From positions 1 to 64,000 of the forward strand of contig JAWLCA010000016.1 in NCBI GenBank assembly GCA_041687395.1: 64,000 nucleotides of DNA. Reading direction: 5' to 3'. The stretch is from JAWLCA01 sp041687395. Lineage in GTDB: Bacteria > Pseudomonadota > Alphaproteobacteria > Rhodobacterales > Rhodobacteraceae. Shown piece by piece: positions 1 through 8,886 of the stretch. The notes beneath the pieces were generated by a model. The model was not told the DNA's origin. It made no database searches and saw only the letters and a program-made list of their open reading frames with translations. The translations under genes were made by a program, and so were the position numbers. The number at the start of each line of letters is the position of its first letter. The first letter of the stretch is position 1.

Positions 1-140
1 AACCGCCATCCGCCCCTCCGTGATGCGATGACACGGAATCACAGCACAAAGCAGAAGGGAATCCTGCGCGAGTCAGTGACGAGGGCCGCTGGTATAACGA
101 GGCAGAAGAGTCATATTCCTATAGCTTTAATGCGATTTGC

Positions 141-353
141 GTGCCCGAGTGCGCAGACGGTGGGGCTCCCGAGTTTTTTCTCTTCGGCCAGGGCGAGGCA
201 GCTCTCGGCTCCCAGCTATTGTTTGGAGGCTTTAGCGCGACAGCCATCACCGACGTGACGCCCTCCACCGCCGTCATCCCGCTGCCCGCCGCCGGCTGGC
301 TGCTGCTGGGCGGGCTTGGCGCGCTGGGCCTGATGCGCCGCCGCCGCGCGTGA
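141..353 (+). CDS. VPLPA-CTERM sorting-domain protein, C-terminal fragment
   Basis: The 70-residue frame ends in a textbook sorting tail: VIPLPAAGWLLLGGLGALGL followed by MRRRRA. That is the VPLPA motif, one membrane helix and an arginine cluster, as in rhodobacterial exported proteins handled by an exosortase-like system. The frame stays open upstream to the TGA at 21-23 and encodes plausible sequence there (WYNEAEESYSYSF), but the only usual start codon is the GTG at 141 and it has no clear ribosome-binding site. No signal peptide is visible. It is therefore probably the tail of a gene broken or frameshifted near the window edge. Bases 1-230 are poorer in GC than the rest of the window. The tail is certain; the gene boundaries are not. 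Confidence 0.5.
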   Translation: MPECADGGAPEFFLFGQGEAALGSQLLFGGFSATAITDVTPSTAVIPLPAAGWLLLGGLGALGLMRRRRA

Positions 354-424
354 GTTGCACGGCCTGCGCGCGGGATCGTCGGGCGTGCAGTCCCCTCGCC
401 GCCCTGCGCAAAGGTTTCCCTGCG

Positions 425-485
425 GTTAACGGAAGATCTGTTTCCGTTTCAGATCAACGGCTTGGAAAAACGTGCACGCGTGCAC
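425..485 (-). repeat. Intergenic element copy A (CACGCGTG palindrome, N44, GTTAAC)
   Basis: GTTAAC at 425-430 and CACGCGTG at 475-482 are separated by 44 nt. The core extends to the 14-bp palindrome GTGCACGCGTGCAC at 472-485, which begins 6 nt after the stop codon of the minus-strand aminotransferase. Read in the sense of that gene, the hairpin is followed by GTTTTT, as in a compact intrinsic terminator. A second stem, AACGGAA/TTCCGTT, can form just before and into GTTAAC. Three more copies with identical spacing lie at 32543, 39263 and 43921. Confidence 0.8.
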
Positions 486-491
486 ACCCGC

Positions 492-1604
492 TCAGCCGCC
501 CGCGCGGGCGGTGGCGAGCGCCTCGGGCAGCGCGGCGGCGAGGATGTCCAGATCCTGCTGGCGGCCGGCGCTGATGCGGATGCAGCGGTCCTGGGGCGCG
601 ACGAAGGGCATGCGGACGAAGACGTCGCGCGTGCCCAGTTCCGTCAGCACCCGGCGGGCGAATGCGCCGTCGCCGCCGCAATCGACGGCGACGAAGTTGG
701 TGGCCGACGGCAGGGCGGTCAGGCCGTTGTCGCGGGCGATGGCGGCGATGCGGTCGCGGGCGGCGGCTACCTGGGCCTGCACCTGCGCAAGCCAAGCCTG
801 ATCGTTCAGGGCGGCCAGCGCGCCCGCCTGGCTGACGCGGGACATGCCGAAATGGTTGCGCACCTTGTCGAAGGCGGCGATCAGCGCGGCCGCGCCAATG
901 GCGTAGCCCACGCGCGCGCCGGCAAGGCCGTGAGCCTTGGAGAATGTGCGCAGGCGGATCACGCGGGGGTCTTCCGGGTCGATCACCGGCGCGGTGCCGT
1001 CGGGGGCGAATTCGACATAGGCCTCGTCCAGAACCAGCAGGGTGCCGGCGGGCAGGGCGTCGATCATGGCAAGGATGCGGTCGGCGCCGTGCCAGCTGGC
1101 CATCGGGTTGTCGGGGTTGGCGATGTAGACGAGCTTTGCCTGCGTCTTTGCCGCCTTGACCACCAGCGCGTCGGGGTCTTCATGGTCGCCCGCGTAGGGC
1201 ACCTTGTGCAGCACACCGCCGAAGCCCGCGACGTGGTAGTTGAAGGTGGGATAGGCGCCATCCGACGTGACCACCGCATCGCCCGGCGCCACCAGCAGCC
1301 GCACGAGGTTGCCGAGGATGCCGTCGATCCCTTCGCCCACCAGCACGTTTTTGCGTGCGACCCCGTGGTGGGCGGCAAGGGCCAGGCGCAGGTCGTAGCT
1401 TTCGGAATCGCCATACTTCCATGCCTCGGCCGCTTCCGCCCGCATGGCCGCCACCGCCTTGACCGAGGGGCCGAAGAGGGATTCGTTCGCGCCCAGCCGC
1501 GCGGCAAAGGGGCGGCCGCGGGCGCGTTCCTGCGCCTCTGGCCCGACGAAGGGGACGGTGGCGGGAAGCGAGGCGACGAGGTCGGTATAGCGGGGGCCGG
1601 TCAT
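492..1604 (-). CDS. PLP-dependent aminotransferase, histidinol-phosphate aminotransferase family
   Basis: A 370-residue fold-type I aminotransferase. The family signature RTFSKAHGLAGARVGY carries the Schiff-base lysine near residue 222. Other typical blocks are GANESLFGPS near the N-terminus, YIANPDNP, and VLDEAYVEF containing the cofactor-binding Asp and Tyr. It resembles HisC, which transfers an amino group between glutamate and imidazole-acetol phosphate, but no histidine genes are nearby, so aromatic or other substrates remain possible. I chose the ATG at 1604, which gives the usual family length; the frame stays open upstream but adds an arginine-rich, non-conserved segment. Repeat element copy A follows the stop codon. 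Confidence 0.85.
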   Translation of the reverse strand: MTGPRYTDLVASLPATVPFVGPEAQERARGRPFAARLGANESLFGPSVKAVAAMRAEAAEAWKYGDSESYDLRLALAAHHGVARKNVLVGEGIDGILGNLVRLLVAPGDAVVTSDGAYPTFNYHVAGFGGVLHKVPYAGDHEDPDALVVKAAKTQAKLVYIANPDNPMASWHGADRILAMIDALPAGTLLVLDEAYVEFAPDGTAPVIDPEDPRVIRLRTFSKAHGLAGARVGYAIGAAALIAAFDKVRNHFGMSRVSQAGALAALNDQAWLAQVQAQVAAARDRIAAIARDNGLTALPSATNFVAVDCGGDGAFARRVLTELGTRDVFVRMPFVAPQDRCIRISAGRQQDLDILAAALPEALATARAGG

Positions 1605-1710
1605 GCATGCCTGTATGCCGCAGGGCCGAAGCCCCGACAAGGCCGTCGCGAATCGGCGCCGCCATGGTAGCGTTTTCACATTGAAGGCTGGGATTGTCGC
1701 AGAGGAGGCG

Positions 1711-2583
1711 ATGATGAGGGTTCCTTGGAAGACCGTGATGCGATGGCTGGGGCGGACGGCGCTGGCGGGGCTGATGGCGGTGGCGGTGTCCACCGGCACG
1801 GTGGCGCAGGCGCAGACGCGGGCGGAGCCGGTGACCGGGCCGGGCGTGACCACCATCGGCAATATCCCGACCAACGCGCGGGTGAACCTGCGCAGCGGGC
1901 CGGGACCGTTCTTTGCGTCGATCGCCACGCTGGCCTATGGCACGCGGGTGGAGGTGGGTAGCTGCTTCGGCGGCGGAACGGCCAGCTGGTGCCAGGTGGA
2001 GACGGTGGACGGGCGCCACTCCGGCTATGTGGCCGAGCAATTTCTGGTCCAGGGGACGGTGGCGCCGCCCGGCGGCGACGGGCTGGACGGCGGGCCGGAT
2101 TACTGGGAGGTGCGCGGCCTGCCGGCGGGCGGCCGGCTGAACGTGCGGCGCGACCCCACGACGCGCTCGCCCGTGCTGGCCACCCTGCGCGAGGGCGAGG
2201 TGGTGCGTAACCTGGGCTGCCGGATGACCGGAAACATGCGGTGGTGCCGCATCCGATCCACCATCGGCATGGACGTGACCGGCTGGGTGGCCGGGCGATA
2301 CCTGCGCGAATACACCGGGCGGCCACCCGGCGGCGGCTGGAGCGGCGGGGGGGGCAGCGGGCCGGACACCTGGGTGGTGACGGGCCTGCCCGCGGGCGAC
2401 ACGCTGAACCTGCGCGCGCAGCCTTCGGCGCAGGCGCAGATCCTGGCGCGGCTGCAGCCGGGTGTGCGGCTGGTGAACCTGGGCTGCCGGCTGGTCGGCC
2501 AGACTCGCTGGTGCCAGGTGCGCACCATCGGCGGGGTGGACCTGACCGGCTGGGTCAACGCCCGTTACCTGCGCGAGGGCTGA
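1711..2583 (+). CDS. Exported protein with three bacterial SH3 domains
   Basis: The protein has about 290 residues. An N-terminal basic stretch and a hydrophobic helix (ALAGLMAVAVSTGTVAQAQ) form a signal peptide, so it should be periplasmic. Three SH3b modules follow, each with the N(V/L)R start (VNLRSGPGP, LNVRRDPTT, LNLRAQPSA) and a Trp-Cys-rich close (SWCQV, RWCRI, RWCQV). Modules 2 and 3 are nearly duplicates, joined by a Gly/Pro-rich linker (RPPGGGWSGGGG). Such modules often bind cell-wall peptides. The start is set by AGAGGAGG a few bases before the ATGs at 1711 and 1714; upstream in-frame ATGs lack a ribosome-binding site. It ends 3 bp from convergent valS. Confidence 0.8.
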   Translation: MMRVPWKTVMRWLGRTALAGLMAVAVSTGTVAQAQTRAEPVTGPGVTTIGNIPTNARVNLRSGPGPFFASIATLAYGTRVEVGSCFGGGTASWCQVETVDGRHSGYVAEQFLVQGTVAPPGGDGLDGGPDYWEVRGLPAGGRLNVRRDPTTRSPVLATLREGEVVRNLGCRMTGNMRWCRIRSTIGMDVTGWVAGRYLREYTGRPPGGGWSGGGGSGPDTWVVTGLPAGDTLNLRAQPSAQAQILARLQPGVRLVNLGCRLVGQTRWCQVRTIGGVDLTGWVNARYLREG

Positions 2584-2586
2584 GGC

Positions 2587-5500
2587 TCAGGCCAGTTCCG
2601 CCAGACGGGCGAGGGCGGCGCGCAGCTTGCCGGCCTCGTCGTCCTTTTGCGCCATCAGGTCGCGGGTTTCCTCGACCACATCCTCGGGCGCGCTTTCGAC
2701 GAATTTCGGGTTCGACAGGCGGCCGCGCAGGCCGGTGAGATCCTTTTCCAGCTTTTCCAGCGTCTTGGCGAGGCGCGCCTGTTCGGCGGCGATGTCGATC
2801 ACGCCCTCCAGCGGCAGGGCGAAGAGCCCGCCCTCGGCCGCGATGGTGATGGCCCCCTTGGGCACCGATGGCGCGTCGGTCAGGCTGTCGATGCGCGCAA
2901 GGCGCTGAATCAGGGCGGCGTTGTTGTCCCAGGCGGCGCGGCCGGCGGCGTCCAGTTCGATCCGAAGGAGCGGCAGTTTCAGCCCCACGGGGACGTGCAT
3001 CTGCGCGCGGGCGGAGCGGATCTCCTCGATCAGGGCGATGACCCAGTTCATCTCGCGGTCGGCATCGGCGTCGATCAAGTCCGCGCCATAAGTCGGCCAG
3101 TCGGCCCAGATCAGGGGCTTCGGGCGGTGGCCGGTGGTGGACCACAGTTCCTCGGTCACGAAGGGCATGATCGGATGCAGCAGGATCAGGCACTGGTCCA
3201 GCACCCAGGCCATCGTCTCGCGCGTCTCGGCCGCCGTCGCCTCGTCCGCCAGCAGGGGCTTGGCGAATTCCACATACCAGTCGCAGACCTTGCCCCAGAC
3301 AAAGGCGTAAAGGCCGTTCGCGGCATCGTTGAAGCGGTAGGCGGCCAGCGCCTCGTCCACGGCCAGCCGGGCACGCGCGACCTCGCCGACGATCCAGCGG
3401 TTGACGGTGGCGGTGGGGCGCGGGGGGGTGATGTGGGTGGCGTGGTTCTCCCACACACCGTTCATCTCGGCAAACCGCGCGGCGTTCCAGATCTTGGTGC
3501 CGAAGTTGCGGTAGCCGGCGATGCGGTCCTTGGACAGCTTCAGGTCGCGGCCCATCGCGGCCATCGAGGTCAGCGTGAAGCGCACGGCATCGGCGCCGAA
3601 GTCGTCGATCAGGTCCAGCGGATCCAGCACGTTGCCGAGCGACTTCGACATCTTCTTGCCCTTCTCGTCGCGGACGAGGGCGTGGACATAGACAGTGTGG
3701 AACGGGATCTGGTTCACCACGGCCAGCTGCATCATCATCATCCGGGCGACCCAGAAGAAGATGATGTCGAAGCCGGTGATCAGGACGCTGGTGGGGAAGT
3801 AGCGGCGCAGTTCCGGCGTATCCTCCGGCCAACCCAGCGTGCCGATGGGCCAGAGGCCCGAGGAGAACCAGGTGTCCAGCACGTCGGCATCGCGCCAGAC
3901 CGGGTAGATCAGATGCGTCGGATCCTGGCTGACGGCATAGTCGGCAAGGCTGGCGGCCAACGCCTCGATCGCGGCATGCTTGTCTTCCACCTCGACCACG
4001 CGGGCGACGTTCAGGGGCTGGGGCAGCGATGCGATGTCCTTGTGGAAGGCCTTGGCCACGGCGCCGAAATCGGTCGCGGCGTGGTGGTGGTCGCCCGCGT
4101 GCACGATGCCGTCGTCCAGCAGAAGCGCGCCCAGATCTACCTCGTCCAGGTCGCCGGCGGGCAGGGTTGCGCTGTCCGCCCACATGTTCAGCCCGTACCA
4201 GACCGGGATCTGATGGCCCCACCACAACTGGCGGCTGATGCACCACGGCTCGATGTTCTCCAGCCAGTGGAAATAGACCTTCTCGTGCTGCTCGGGCAGG
4301 ATTTTCGTGCGTCCGTCGCGCACGGCGTCCAGCGCGGGTTGCACAATTCTGGCCGTATCGACGAACCACTGGTCGGTAAGGTAGGGTTCGATTGCCACTT
4401 TCGAACGATCGCCATGCGGGACCATGTGGCGGTCGGCGTCCATGCCGTCCAGCCAGCCCTCGGCGTCGGCGGTCTCCACGATCCACTCGCGCGCCTTGTA
4501 GCGGTCGAGGCCGTCCAGCGCCTGGATCACGCGGGTGAGGCCCCAGTCCTCGCAGCCCTCGGCGAAGTCGGCGTTGTCCTTCAGCCACATCGCGGCGCGG
4601 GGGGTCATCACGTTGATCGCCTGCAGGCCGGTGCGCTCACCCACGGCCCAGTCGTTGAAGTCGTGCGCGGGGGTCATCTTCACCGCGCCCGTGCCCTTGT
4701 CGGGGTCGGCGTAGCTGTCGGCCACGATCTTCAGCCGCCGGCCGATCAGGGGCAGGATCGCCTCTTTCCCCACCAGGTGGGTGTAGCGCGGATCGTCGGG
4801 GTGGACGGCAATGCCGGTGTCGCCCAGCATCGTCTCGGGCCGGGTGGTGGCGACGGTCAGGTAATCGCGCGCCTCATATTCCGTGGGGTTGCCATCCTCG
4901 TCGAAGGCTGTGGGGTGGTCGTAGGTCAGCCCGTCGGCGAGTTGGTAGCGCAGCCGCCACATGTGGCCGTCGGTTTCGACCTGCTCCACCTCCAGGTCGC
5001 TGATCGCGGTTTCGAAATGCGGATCCCAGTTCACCAGCCGCTTGCCGCGGTAGATGAGTCCCTTGTCATAGAGATCGACAAAGACCTTGATGACCGCGTC
5101 GTGGAAATTGCCCTCTTCGCCCTCGGGCGCGCCGGGGGCCCCGGACATGGTGAACGCCTCGCGCGACCAGTCGCAGGACGCGCCAAGGCGTTCGAGCTGA
5201 CCGCGGATGTTGCCGCGGGATTTGACCTTCTGCTGCCAGACGCGGGCGACGAAATCGTCACGGCTGAAATCCCGGCGTGACTTGCCCTCGGCAGCCAGTT
5301 CGCGTTCGACCACCATCTGCGTGGCGATGCCCGCATGGTCGGTGCCGGGCTGCCAGAGCGTGTCGAACCCGCGCATCCTGTGCCAGCGGGTCAGGATATC
5401 CTGCAGCGTGTTGTTGAAGGCGTGGCCCATGTGCAGCGCGCCGGTCACGTTCGGCGGCGGGATCATGATGCTGAACGGATCGGCCCCCGGGCGGGCGTTG

Positions 5501-5589
5501 GCGCCGGCGGCGAAACAGCCGTCCTGGTCCCACCGGGCATAGATCCGGGCTTCGGCTTCGGCGGCGTCGAAGGTCTTTTCCATCGGCAT
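2587..5589 (-). CDS. valS: Valyl-tRNA synthetase
   Basis: A class Ia aminoacyl-tRNA synthetase of about 1000 residues that charges tRNA-Val in the cytoplasm. The ATP-binding signatures are HMGH at residues 53-56 and KMSKS near residue 645. Between them lies the editing (CP1) domain with TVATTRPETMLGDTG. The C-terminus is the charged, leucine-rich ValRS tail (EQARLAKTLEKLEKDLTGLR) that forms a coiled-coil arm. I chose the ATG at 5589 (MPMEKTFDAAEAEARIYARW), where the family homology begins; a second ATG two codons on is equally possible. The longer frame to 5730 adds a non-conserved leader. Confidence 0.97.
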   Translation of the reverse strand: MPMEKTFDAAEAEARIYARWDQDGCFAAGANARPGADPFSIMIPPPNVTGALHMGHAFNNTLQDILTRWHRMRGFDTLWQPGTDHAGIATQMVVERELAAEGKSRRDFSRDDFVARVWQQKVKSRGNIRGQLERLGASCDWSREAFTMSGAPGAPEGEEGNFHDAVIKVFVDLYDKGLIYRGKRLVNWDPHFETAISDLEVEQVETDGHMWRLRYQLADGLTYDHPTAFDEDGNPTEYEARDYLTVATTRPETMLGDTGIAVHPDDPRYTHLVGKEAILPLIGRRLKIVADSYADPDKGTGAVKMTPAHDFNDWAVGERTGLQAINVMTPRAAMWLKDNADFAEGCEDWGLTRVIQALDGLDRYKAREWIVETADAEGWLDGMDADRHMVPHGDRSKVAIEPYLTDQWFVDTARIVQPALDAVRDGRTKILPEQHEKVYFHWLENIEPWCISRQLWWGHQIPVWYGLNMWADSATLPAGDLDEVDLGALLLDDGIVHAGDHHHAATDFGAVAKAFHKDIASLPQPLNVARVVEVEDKHAAIEALAASLADYAVSQDPTHLIYPVWRDADVLDTWFSSGLWPIGTLGWPEDTPELRRYFPTSVLITGFDIIFFWVARMMMMQLAVVNQIPFHTVYVHALVRDEKGKKMSKSLGNVLDPLDLIDDFGADAVRFTLTSMAAMGRDLKLSKDRIAGYRNFGTKIWNAARFAEMNGVWENHATHITPPRPTATVNRWIVGEVARARLAVDEALAAYRFNDAANGLYAFVWGKVCDWYVEFAKPLLADEATAAETRETMAWVLDQCLILLHPIMPFVTEELWSTTGHRPKPLIWADWPTYGADLIDADADREMNWVIALIEEIRSARAQMHVPVGLKLPLLRIELDAAGRAAWDNNAALIQRLARIDSLTDAPSVPKGAITIAAEGGLFALPLEGVIDIAAEQARLAKTLEKLEKDLTGLRGRLSNPKFVESAPEDVVEETRDLMAQKDDEAGKLRAALARLAELA

Positions 5590-5722
5590 GATCGGGCCCC
5601 ATTGCGGCGATGCGCGGTGTTTAGCGCGGGCACCGGGGAAGGGAAAGGGCAGCAGGGACTTTGTGGACTTTGAGCGCGCGAGACATCGTGTTAACCTTTC
5701 GTGACGCTTTGGGAGGAGCGGC

Positions 5723-6247
5723 ATGGCCATGAGGCGGCGTCAGACGACAGTGATGCGACAGTTCCTGCGCGCAACCGGCATCGCGCCGGCGGTGACGCTG
5801 GCGTTCGGGCTGGCGCTGGTGATGTCGGGCAGCGGGCCTATGGGGCCATCGAAGACCACCCTGGCGATGGATTTGAACGATCCGAACGCGCTGGCGCGGG
5901 CGGCATGGCAGCCGCTGGTGGCGCGCCCGGCCGGGGCCGTGCCGCTGGCCGGGCTTTGGGTCATCGCCGGTGGTCTGGGCTGGGCCGGCTTCGGGGTCTG
6001 GCGCGCCGGGAGTGCCGTGCGCGCGGCCCGGCAGGGCGAGGTGCGCGAGGCGCGCGTCACCGCCCATGCCCGTGCCGGGCGCCGCCGCGGCGCCCCCCGA
6101 CGTCTGTCGTGGTGCGATGCGCGCGGGCGGCGCGGCCAGTCCCGCCCGCGACCCGAGGGCGGGCTGGAGCCATGGCCGGTGGGCAGCGTGGTGGTGGTCT
6201 ATGCCGATCCGCTGACCGGTCGGGGCTGGTGGGAGGAAGACCTTTAG
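5723..6247 (+). CDS. Membrane protein with DUF3592-like tail, first of a tandem pair
   Basis: 174 residues with two hydrophobic segments (about 20-40 and 73-92). A basic cytoplasmic-looking region follows and ends in WPVGSVVVVYADPLTGRGWW. The same ending, in the form VGGTVTLCVDPVTGRRFW, closes the next gene, so the two are probably diverged duplicates. The start has a strong ribosome-binding site (GGGAGGAG) before the ATG at 5723, and a TTAACC half-site lies at about 5691. The function is unknown; DUF3592-type proteins are poorly characterised membrane proteins. Confidence 0.65.
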   Translation: MAMRRRQTTVMRQFLRATGIAPAVTLAFGLALVMSGSGPMGPSKTTLAMDLNDPNALARAAWQPLVARPAGAVPLAGLWVIAGGLGWAGFGVWRAGSAVRAARQGEVREARVTAHARAGRRRGAPRRLSWCDARGRRGQSRPRPEGGLEPWPVGSVVVVYADPLTGRGWWEEDL

Positions 6248-6304
6248 GGTCTCTCGTTCGGTCCCGAGCCTTGTGTTAAGACGCGCCTGCTTTGCAGCGG
6301 GGCG

Positions 6305-7030
6305 ATGATGACGGGACCAGCATGGCTTCGACTCGTCTGGGCGCGCAGCCTGTGGCTGCCGTTGGTGCCGGCGCTGTTCGGCATCTGGCTGACCGTGGTT
6401 TCCGACGCCGAGGCGGAGCGGGCGCGGCTGCTGGCCGTCCATGGCATCGGGGCCGAGGCGCAGATCACAGATCGCCAGCGCCGCGAGCAGCGCGACAGCG
6501 AGGGGCGCGTGACCGACGTGACATGGTGGGTGACGGTCCGTTTCGTGACGCAGGAGGGGCAGGACGTTACCCGGCGCGTGGCGGTCAGCCAGCCCTGGTT
6601 CGACGCGGCCGTGGTGGGCGAGGAGGTTCCCGTGACCTATCTGCCCGACGACTCCGGGACGCTGGAACTGGAACCCGGCCGGACAGAGGCCGTCAGCCGA
6701 TCGTCCCGGATCGCCTCGGCGGGCGCCTGGGTCGTGGCCGTGGGGCTTGGCGTCTGGCTGTGGCGGAAGAACGCGCCGGCGATCCGGGCGGCGGGCCGGG
6801 GCGACCGGGTCACGGCGCGGATCATCGCGCATCTGCCGCTGCCGACGCGGCGGGCGCAGCGGCCCCGCGTACGGCTGGAATGGCGCGACGACGAGGGCCG
6901 CACCGGGCGCAGTGGCCCGCTGTCGGCGCATGAATTGCGGCGCCACCCAGTGGGCGGGACGGTCACGCTTTGCGTCGATCCCGTCACCGGGCGGCGGTTC
7001 TGGTGCCGCGATCTGGGACTGGCGGGCTAG
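6305..7030 (+). CDS. DUF3592-like membrane protein, second of a tandem pair
   Basis: 241 residues. An N-terminal membrane helix (WLPLVPALFGIWLTVV) is followed by a beta-rich extracytoplasmic-type domain ending VGEEVPVTYLPDDSGTLELE, the usual DUF3592 pattern. Then come a second membrane helix (AGAWVVAVGLGVWLW) and a second, shorter beta domain ending VTLCVDPVTGRRFWCRDLGL. The ending matches that of the preceding gene. It overlaps the convergent Lrp-type gene by 4 bp. Function unknown. Confidence 0.7.
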   Translation: MMTGPAWLRLVWARSLWLPLVPALFGIWLTVVSDAEAERARLLAVHGIGAEAQITDRQRREQRDSEGRVTDVTWWVTVRFVTQEGQDVTRRVAVSQPWFDAAVVGEEVPVTYLPDDSGTLELEPGRTEAVSRSSRIASAGAWVVAVGLGVWLWRKNAPAIRAAGRGDRVTARIIAHLPLPTRRAQRPRVRLEWRDDEGRTGRSGPLSAHELRRHPVGGTVTLCVDPVTGRRFWCRDLGLAG

Positions 7031-7458
7031 ACCGCGCGGTCGAACTTCGTCGACAGGTGGATCAGGCTTTCGGTGCCGCGTACGCCCGAAATCGCGCCAA
7101 GCTGGTCGAGGACCGCATCCAGCGCCTCGGTGGTGTCAGCCGCGATCTGCAGCACCATGTCGGCGCGCCCGGTGGTGGTGCGCGCGACCTCGACCTCGGG
7201 GATTCCCTTGAGGCGGTTCACGATCTGCGCGCTGCTTCGGGCGTCGAAGGTCAGCAGGACCGTCGCGCGAATCCGCCGGGCCAGCGCCACGTTGCCCAGT
7301 TTCACCGTGTAACCGGCAATGATGCCGGTGTTTTCCATCCGCTCGATCCGCGCCTGCACGGTCGATCGCGCGACCTTGAACCGCCGCGCGAGACGGCTGG
7401 TCGAGGTGCTGGAATCCGCCGCAAGTGCCCCCAGAATCTTCTGGTCGAGGTCATCCAT
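7027..7458 (-). CDS. Lrp/AsnC family transcriptional regulator
   Basis: 143 residues. The N-terminal winged helix (MDDLDQKILGALAADS, then RLARRFKVARSTVQARIERM) binds DNA. The C-terminal RAM/AsnC ligand domain runs from about residue 65 (RIRATVLLTF, GRADMVLQIAADTTEALDAV). The family senses small effectors, usually amino acids. It is transcribed away from the PLP-dependent decarboxylase at 7673, with 214 bp between them, so that gene is its most likely target; this is inference from position. Confidence 0.88.
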   Translation of the reverse strand: MDDLDQKILGALAADSSTSTSRLARRFKVARSTVQARIERMENTGIIAGYTVKLGNVALARRIRATVLLTFDARSSAQIVNRLKGIPEVEVARTTTGRADMVLQIAADTTEALDAVLDQLGAISGVRGTESLIHLSTKFDRAV

Positions 7459-7672
7459 GAATTTGACCGATCATTTCGTCATTCTGCCGATACTTCCGCA
7501 CAAATCAACCCTTTTCATCGGTAAAAATACCCGCCATATGCAGGGTCCGATTTACAGGAAAAGGGCGGCTCATACGCACCTGGCCTGGTTTGGGTGAACG
7601 CGCGAGCGGCCTCGAACTGGTGTTTCCAGGGCAAGGCTTTTTGCGCTCTGTTGGCAGGAAAGGGACACGCCG

Positions 7673-8815
7673 ATGGGGCTTTCCAAAACGATCTGGTCCA
7701 CCCCGACCGAGTTTCTGCGCATCCACCAGCCGGACAGTCCGGTGATGTTCTTTGCGCCCTCTATCCTGCAGGCGACCGCGCGGCGGTTTCTTGACGGTTT
7801 TCCCGGGCTTGTCACCTATGCGGTGAAATCGAACCCCGACGAGGTGGTGATCGAGAACCTGGTGGCCGCGGGCGTGCGCGGTTTCGACGTGGCCTCGCCC
7901 GTCGAAATGCGGATGATCCGGCGGTTGGCGCCGGATGCGGCGCTGCACTACAATAACCCGGTGCGCGCGCGCCACGAGATCGCCGTGGCGGTGGAACTGG
8001 GCGTGCGGTCCTACAGCGTCGACAGCCGGTCGGAACTGGCCAAGCTGGCCGAGCAGGTGCCGGCGGGGGCCGAGATCTCGGTCCGCTTCAAGCTGCCGGT
8101 GAAAGGCGCCGCCTATGATTTCGGCGCCAAGTTCGGCGCAACAGTGGAGCTGGCGACCGAGCTGCTGGCCGAAGTGGCGCGGCTGGGCTTCGTGCCGTCG
8201 ATCACCTTCCATCCGGGCACGCAGTGCACCGACCCGGCCGTCTGGGGTGAATACATCCGCGCCGCGGCGGGGATCGCGGCGGGCGCGGGCGTGACCATCG
8301 CGCGGCTGAACGTGGGCGGCGGCTTCCCCTCGCATCGCGTCGTCGGTGTGGTGCCGGCGCTGGAGGCAACGTTCGCCCTGATCGACCGCGTGACGGCCGA
8401 GGCGTTCGGCGACGCCCGCCCGGCGCTGGTCTGCGAGCCGGGGCGCGGCCTTGTGGCCGATGCCTTCACGCTGGCGACCCGGGTCAAGGCGATCCGCGAC
8501 GATGCGCATGTCTTCATCAACGACGGCGTCTATGGCTCGATGGTGGAACTGCCGATGATCGGGTCGATCGAGCGGACGGAGGTGCGCGACCCCCACGGGA
8601 TGGAGCGCACCGGCGCACCGGTGGACCGCATCGTCTTCGGGCCCACCTGCGACAGCGTCGACCGGCTGCCGGGCGAACTGCCGCTGCCGGGCGACATGGA
8701 AGAGGGCGATTTCCTGCTGTTTCACGGCATGGGCGCCTATGCCGCCGTCACCAACACCCGGTTCAACGGGTTCGGCGACCTGACCACCGCGACGACACTG
8801 GCGCTGCGCGGCTGA
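7673..8815 (+). CDS. Type III PLP-dependent decarboxylase (ornithine/lysine/arginine decarboxylase family)
   Basis: 380 residues with the alanine-racemase-type fold of eukaryote-like ornithine decarboxylases. TYAVKSNPDE contains the cofactor lysine near residue 50. GGGFPS is the phosphate-binding loop, HPGTQC the central strand, and CEPGRGLV and FGPTCDSVDRL the substrate and dimer-interface motifs; the Cys-Asp pair is the one used by ornithine decarboxylases. Most likely it makes putrescine or cadaverine. The amino-acid-type Lrp regulator upstream fits polyamine or amino acid metabolism. The exact substrate cannot be read from sequence. The 7459-7672 gap holds no other gene that I can support. 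Confidence 0.88.
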   Translation: MGLSKTIWSTPTEFLRIHQPDSPVMFFAPSILQATARRFLDGFPGLVTYAVKSNPDEVVIENLVAAGVRGFDVASPVEMRMIRRLAPDAALHYNNPVRARHEIAVAVELGVRSYSVDSRSELAKLAEQVPAGAEISVRFKLPVKGAAYDFGAKFGATVELATELLAEVARLGFVPSITFHPGTQCTDPAVWGEYIRAAAGIAAGAGVTIARLNVGGGFPSHRVVGVVPALEATFALIDRVTAEAFGDARPALVCEPGRGLVADAFTLATRVKAIRDDAHVFINDGVYGSMVELPMIGSIERTEVRDPHGMERTGAPVDRIVFGPTCDSVDRLPGELPLPGDMEEGDFLLFHGMGAYAAVTNTRFNGFGDLTTATTLALRG

Positions 8816-8886
8816 TCCCGCGCCCGGCGGGGGCTGGACACCGCCGCCGGGCCGCTTACCCTCCGCCCCAGCAAGCATGGGGGCGG

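Noticed and set aside
462..1670. 402-codon plus-strand open frame
   Set aside because: Antisense to the aminotransferase with the usual biased composition and no ribosome-binding site.
2647..5280. 877-codon open frame opposite valS
   Set aside because: It is the mirror of a strongly conserved synthetase gene, with low-complexity Gly/Ala/Val-rich product; long antisense frames are expected in GC-rich DNA.
5690..5695. GTTAAC near 5690, also at 28458 and 48717, as further copies of the repeat element
   Set aside because: None has CACGCGTG at 44 nt on either side; these belong to TTAAC half-sites or CtrA-type sites.
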